Positions 5,265 to 6,713 of a stretch of DNA of 6,713 bases are shown here, one piece after another (position 1 is the stretch's first letter; the number at the start of each line of letters is the position of its first letter). The translations under genes and the position numbers were made by a program. Origin of the DNA: Actinomycetota bacterium (GTDB lineage Bacteria > Actinomycetota > Thermoleophilia > Solirubrobacterales > Solirubrobacteraceae); the NCBI GenBank assembly GCA_005788585.1, contig SYBY01000133.1:1-6713 (forward strand), written 5' to 3'. A model generated the notes under the pieces. The model was given only the letters and a program-made list of their open reading frames with translations. It did no database searches and was not told the DNA's origin.

Positions 5265-5761
5265 CCGCGTCGGTGCACGGTCTTCCCGGCTGGTCCGGCG
5301 GTGAGTCCGCCGGCCTCCGTGCCTTCTGCGGCCACTGCGGCCGCGAGCCAGACCCCGCGCAGGCGCCGGTCGGCGCCACGCGCGTGTGCTCGCACTGCGA
5401 CCTCGGACTGGTGCTCGAGGCGTCGGCCGACGTCGCGCCCGCGCCGTCTGATCCCTTCCTGGTGGTCGACAGCCGCATGGCGATCTGCGCGCTGTCCGCG
5501 GCCGCGGAGCAGCTGCTCGGAATCGACGAGACGGCCGCGGTCAACCGCCACCTCGGCGAGTTCCTCCTGCCGGCTGACGCGAACGCCAACGGCGGCGGCA
5601 GCCTGATCGAGCTCGTGCTCAGCGCCGCGTCGGGTCAGCCCGGAGACGGTGACGTCCCGCGCGTGCGGGTCCGGCCGCTCGGGGTCTTCGGCGTGCGCTT
5701 CAGCGCCCGGATCGGCCGGTGCGGCCCCGCGCCGTCGGCCATCGTCGTCCTCGAGGGCTGA
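5261..5761 (+). CDS. zinc-ribbon plus PAS-like domain protein
   Basis: A 166-residue soluble protein. Residues 23-46 carry two CxxC knuckles, CGHC (23-26) and CSHC (43-46), spaced as in a zinc ribbon. Residues about 62-166 read as a small PAS-like sensor: DPFLVVDSRMAICALS, then AAEQLLGIDE and a helix, a loop rich in Asn/Gly, and closing strands ending in IVVLEG. PAS domains sense small molecules, redox or light, or mediate dimerisation; no cofactor residue is obvious. There is no output domain, so it may act through a partner. The most likely partner is the MerR-type regulator directly upstream, whose stop overlaps this start (ATGA, 5261-5264); GAGGT at 5249-5253 supplies a ribosome-binding site. 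The PAS assignment is from pattern only and is less secure than the zinc ribbon. Confidence 0.75.
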   Translation: MTASVHGLPGWSGGESAGLRAFCGHCGREPDPAQAPVGATRVCSHCDLGLVLEASADVAPAPSDPFLVVDSRMAICALSAAAEQLLGIDETAAVNRHLGEFLLPADANANGGGSLIELVLSAASGQPGDGDVPRVRVRPLGVFGVRFSARIGRCGPAPSAIVVLEG

Positions 5762-5768
5762 CCACACC

Positions 5769-5786
5769 CCTCCTGATCCGGGAGGA
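5769..5786 (+). promoter_or_regulatory. Shine-Dalgarno of the SRPBCC gene within a small hairpin
   Basis: GGAGGA at 5781-5786, with seven nt to ATG 5794, fixes the start of the SRPBCC gene. CCTCC at 5769-5773 can pair with GGAGG at 5781-5785 across a 7-nt loop, which could partly hide the site. It is the only gene in this operon with a gap (32 bp) before it. Confidence 0.5.
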
Positions 5787-5793
5787 TGCGCCC

Positions 5794-6240
5794 ATGCGCG
5801 CTTCCTGGGTCCATGTCGAACGCGACTTCGCCGCTCCGGTCGAGCAGGTCTTCGCCTGCCTCGCCGAACACGAGCAGCTCGAGACCCTGTTCCCCGGGAC
5901 GAAGATCCGCCGGCTGACCGACGGGACCGACGGCGAGCGCAACGGCGTCGGCTCGTCGCGCGAGATGAAGATGGGCCCGCTGCTGCCCTTCGTCGAGTCG
6001 GTCGTGGAGTTCGTGCCCGGCGAGCGGATCGTCTATCGGATCACCTCCGGGGTCACCCCGCTGCGCCATCACGTCGGCATCATGCGCTTCACGGCCACGC
6101 CGTCGGACGGCACGCATCTCGACTACCGGATCCGCGTCTCCTCGGCGATTCCGGGGATCGTGCCGCTCGTGCGCACGGCCCTCACGCAGGGCCTTCGCGA
6201 CGGCCTCCAGGCCGTCGACCGCGAGCTCAGCCGGGCGTAG
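5794..6240 (+). CDS. SRPBCC (START/polyketide-cyclase-like) family protein
   Basis: A 148-residue protein with the SRPBCC helix-grip layout. An N-terminal strand plus the helix FAAPVEQVFACLAEHEQLETLFP (12-34) match the typical opening of polyketide_cyc2/CoxG-like proteins. It is followed by a series of beta strands (KIRRLTDG, VGSSREMKMG, VVEFVPGERIVYRITSG, HHVGIMRFTATP, THLDYRIRVSS) and a long C-terminal helix from about 122. Such proteins hold a deep hydrophobic pocket and bind or transform lipids, polyketides or other hydrophobic ligands; neither ligand nor catalysis can be inferred. The start is set by GGAGGA upstream. It is probably third in the MerR/zinc-PAS operon (32 bp after the previous stop). 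Its last 14 bp overlap the 3' end of the convergent NTF2-like gene. A link to the regulator's ligand is possible but unsupported by sequence. Confidence 0.85.
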   Translation: MRASWVHVERDFAAPVEQVFACLAEHEQLETLFPGTKIRRLTDGTDGERNGVGSSREMKMGPLLPFVESVVEFVPGERIVYRITSGVTPLRHHVGIMRFTATPSDGTHLDYRIRVSSAIPGIVPLVRTALTQGLRDGLQAVDRELSRA

Positions 6241-6631
6241 CCTTCAGACCCGCCGCCTCGACCTTCGGGCCGAGCTCCTGGGCCAGCGCGATCAGCCCGG
6301 ACAGCGGGCGGATCATGACCGTGAAGTCGGCGATGAGCCCGTCGTCGCCGATGCGCATCAGGTCCATCCCCTCGAGCTCCTTGCCGCCGGCCTTCGCCCG
6401 GAAGATGAGCGCGGTGGTGTCGTCGCCCTGGTCGAGCTCGTCGGTGTAGTGGAAGTCCTCGAACGTGACGAACACGAGGCGCAGAAGCGCCTCGACGGTC
6501 TCGCGTCCCACGTACGGGTGGAAGACTGCGGGGCTGTGGAAGACGACGTCGGGCGAGAGGTGCTCGGCGAACGCGTCGATGTCGCGCGACTCGACGGCGG
6601 CGCGGAATCCGGTGGCGGCTGCGGGCGGCAT
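6227..6631 (-). CDS. NTF2/SnoaL-like superfamily protein
   Basis: A 134-residue protein with the cone-shaped NTF2-like fold pattern: an N-terminal helix, SRDIDAFAEHLSPDVVFHSP (about 14-33), the VGRETVEALLRLVF helix, then strands DFHYTDEL, TTALIFRAKAGG, LEGMDLMRIGDDGLIADFTVMIRP and a C-terminal helix. SnoaL-like members include isomerases, cyclases, dehydratases and non-catalytic ligand binders; the closest pattern is the small actinobacterial SnoaL-like proteins of unknown role. ATG 6631 is chosen because homology starts right after it, and TACGGT lies six nt upstream; a start at 6685 would add 18 residues that look non-coding and would cross the inverted repeat. The stop at 6227-6229 lies inside the convergent SRPBCC gene. 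Confidence 0.85.
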   Translation of the reverse strand: MPPAAATGFRAAVESRDIDAFAEHLSPDVVFHSPAVFHPYVGRETVEALLRLVFVTFEDFHYTDELDQGDDTTALIFRAKAGGKELEGMDLMRIGDDGLIADFTVMIRPLSGLIALAQELGPKVEAAGLKATPG

Positions 6632-6637
6632 AGCGGC

Positions 6638-6671
6638 ACCGTATCCCCACGTCCGGGTCGAGGGATACGGT
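6638..6671. promoter_or_regulatory. divergent promoter pair in a perfect 10-bp inverted repeat
   Basis: ACCGTATCCC (6638-6647) and GGGATACGGT (6662-6671) are exact reverse complements with a 14-bp spacer. Each arm contains TACGGT pointing outward: six nt before ATG 6631 on the minus strand, and twelve nt before ATG 6684 on the plus strand. So the two divergent genes have identical -10-like boxes; the expected -35 zones fall on the opposite arm. The repeat could also be an operator for a dimeric regulator. No consensus -35 is visible. Confidence 0.5.
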
Positions 6672-6683
6672 TCGCCCCGGCCC

Positions 6684-6713
6684 ATGACCCTGCACCCCGG
6701 CGATCTCCTGGCC
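6684..6713 (+). CDS. start of an unidentified protein, truncated by the right edge
   Basis: ATG 6684 is followed by nine in-frame codons (MTLHPGDLLA) to the end of the window. Nine of ten codons end in G or C, as in the neighbouring genes, and the start lies twelve nt after TACGGT of the inverted repeat. It is divergent from the NTF2-like gene. There is too little sequence to suggest a function, and no Shine-Dalgarno is present. Confidence 0.4.
   Translation, partial: MTLHPGDLLA

Noticed and set aside
6629..6685. Start of the NTF2-like protein at 6685
   Set aside because: The added residues are encoded across the inverted repeat and overlap the divergent gene start. Family homology begins only after ATG 6631.

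Overview
The window is very GC-rich. Codons end almost always in G or C, coding density is high, and two genes seem to start with GTG. Protein content (a small lipoprotein, a DinF-like MATE exporter, a seven-helix HD-GYP protein, a MerR/degenerate B12-domain regulator, NTF2-like and SRPBCC proteins) fits a high-GC actinobacterium. My best guess is the Thermoleophilia/Solirubrobacterales, but that is inference from style and gene types. No rRNA, tRNA, CRISPR array, transposase or phage gene is visible.

Layout. (1) 1-1186, minus strand: a lipoprotein gene, then an alpha/beta-hydrolase gene that runs off the left edge; the two overlap by ATGA. (2) 1202-2524, plus strand: a complete MATE exporter, divergent from the lipoprotein with only 15 bp between the annotated start codons. 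(3) 2523-2736: a compact repeat element made of six copies of a 16-bp unit, arranged as two 74-bp arms in inverted orientation. It fills the gap between two convergent genes. (4) 2764-4101, minus strand: a membrane-anchored HD-GYP protein, probably a cyclic-di-GMP phosphodiesterase. (5) 4102-4373: a 272-bp divergent intergenic region with a foldable stretch, a seven-codon ORF with a perfect Shine-Dalgarno on the minus strand, and a small dyad before the next gene. (6) 4374-6240, plus strand: a likely three-gene operon encoding a MerR-type regulator with a cobalamin-domain-like C-terminus, a zinc-ribbon/PAS-like protein coupled to it by ATGA, and an SRPBCC protein. (7) 6227-6631, minus strand: an NTF2/SnoaL-like protein whose 3' end overlaps the SRPBCC gene by 14 bp. 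(8) 6684-6713, plus strand: the first ten codons of another gene, divergent from the NTF2-like gene across a perfect 10-bp inverted repeat.

Two themes go beyond ordinary annotation. First, several operon-heading genes carry a TAnnnT hexamer 6-7 nt before the chosen or alternative start codon, with no Shine-Dalgarno. This is the layout of leaderless transcripts. At two divergent gene pairs these -10-like boxes are arranged symmetrically: they share a TA at 1189-1190 and form an inverted repeat at 6638-6671. Second, the 214-bp repeat element at 2523-2736 is highly organised and I cannot name its family. Functionally the window mixes export, second-messenger turnover and one-component sensing. 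Nothing in the sequence forces these into a single pathway.
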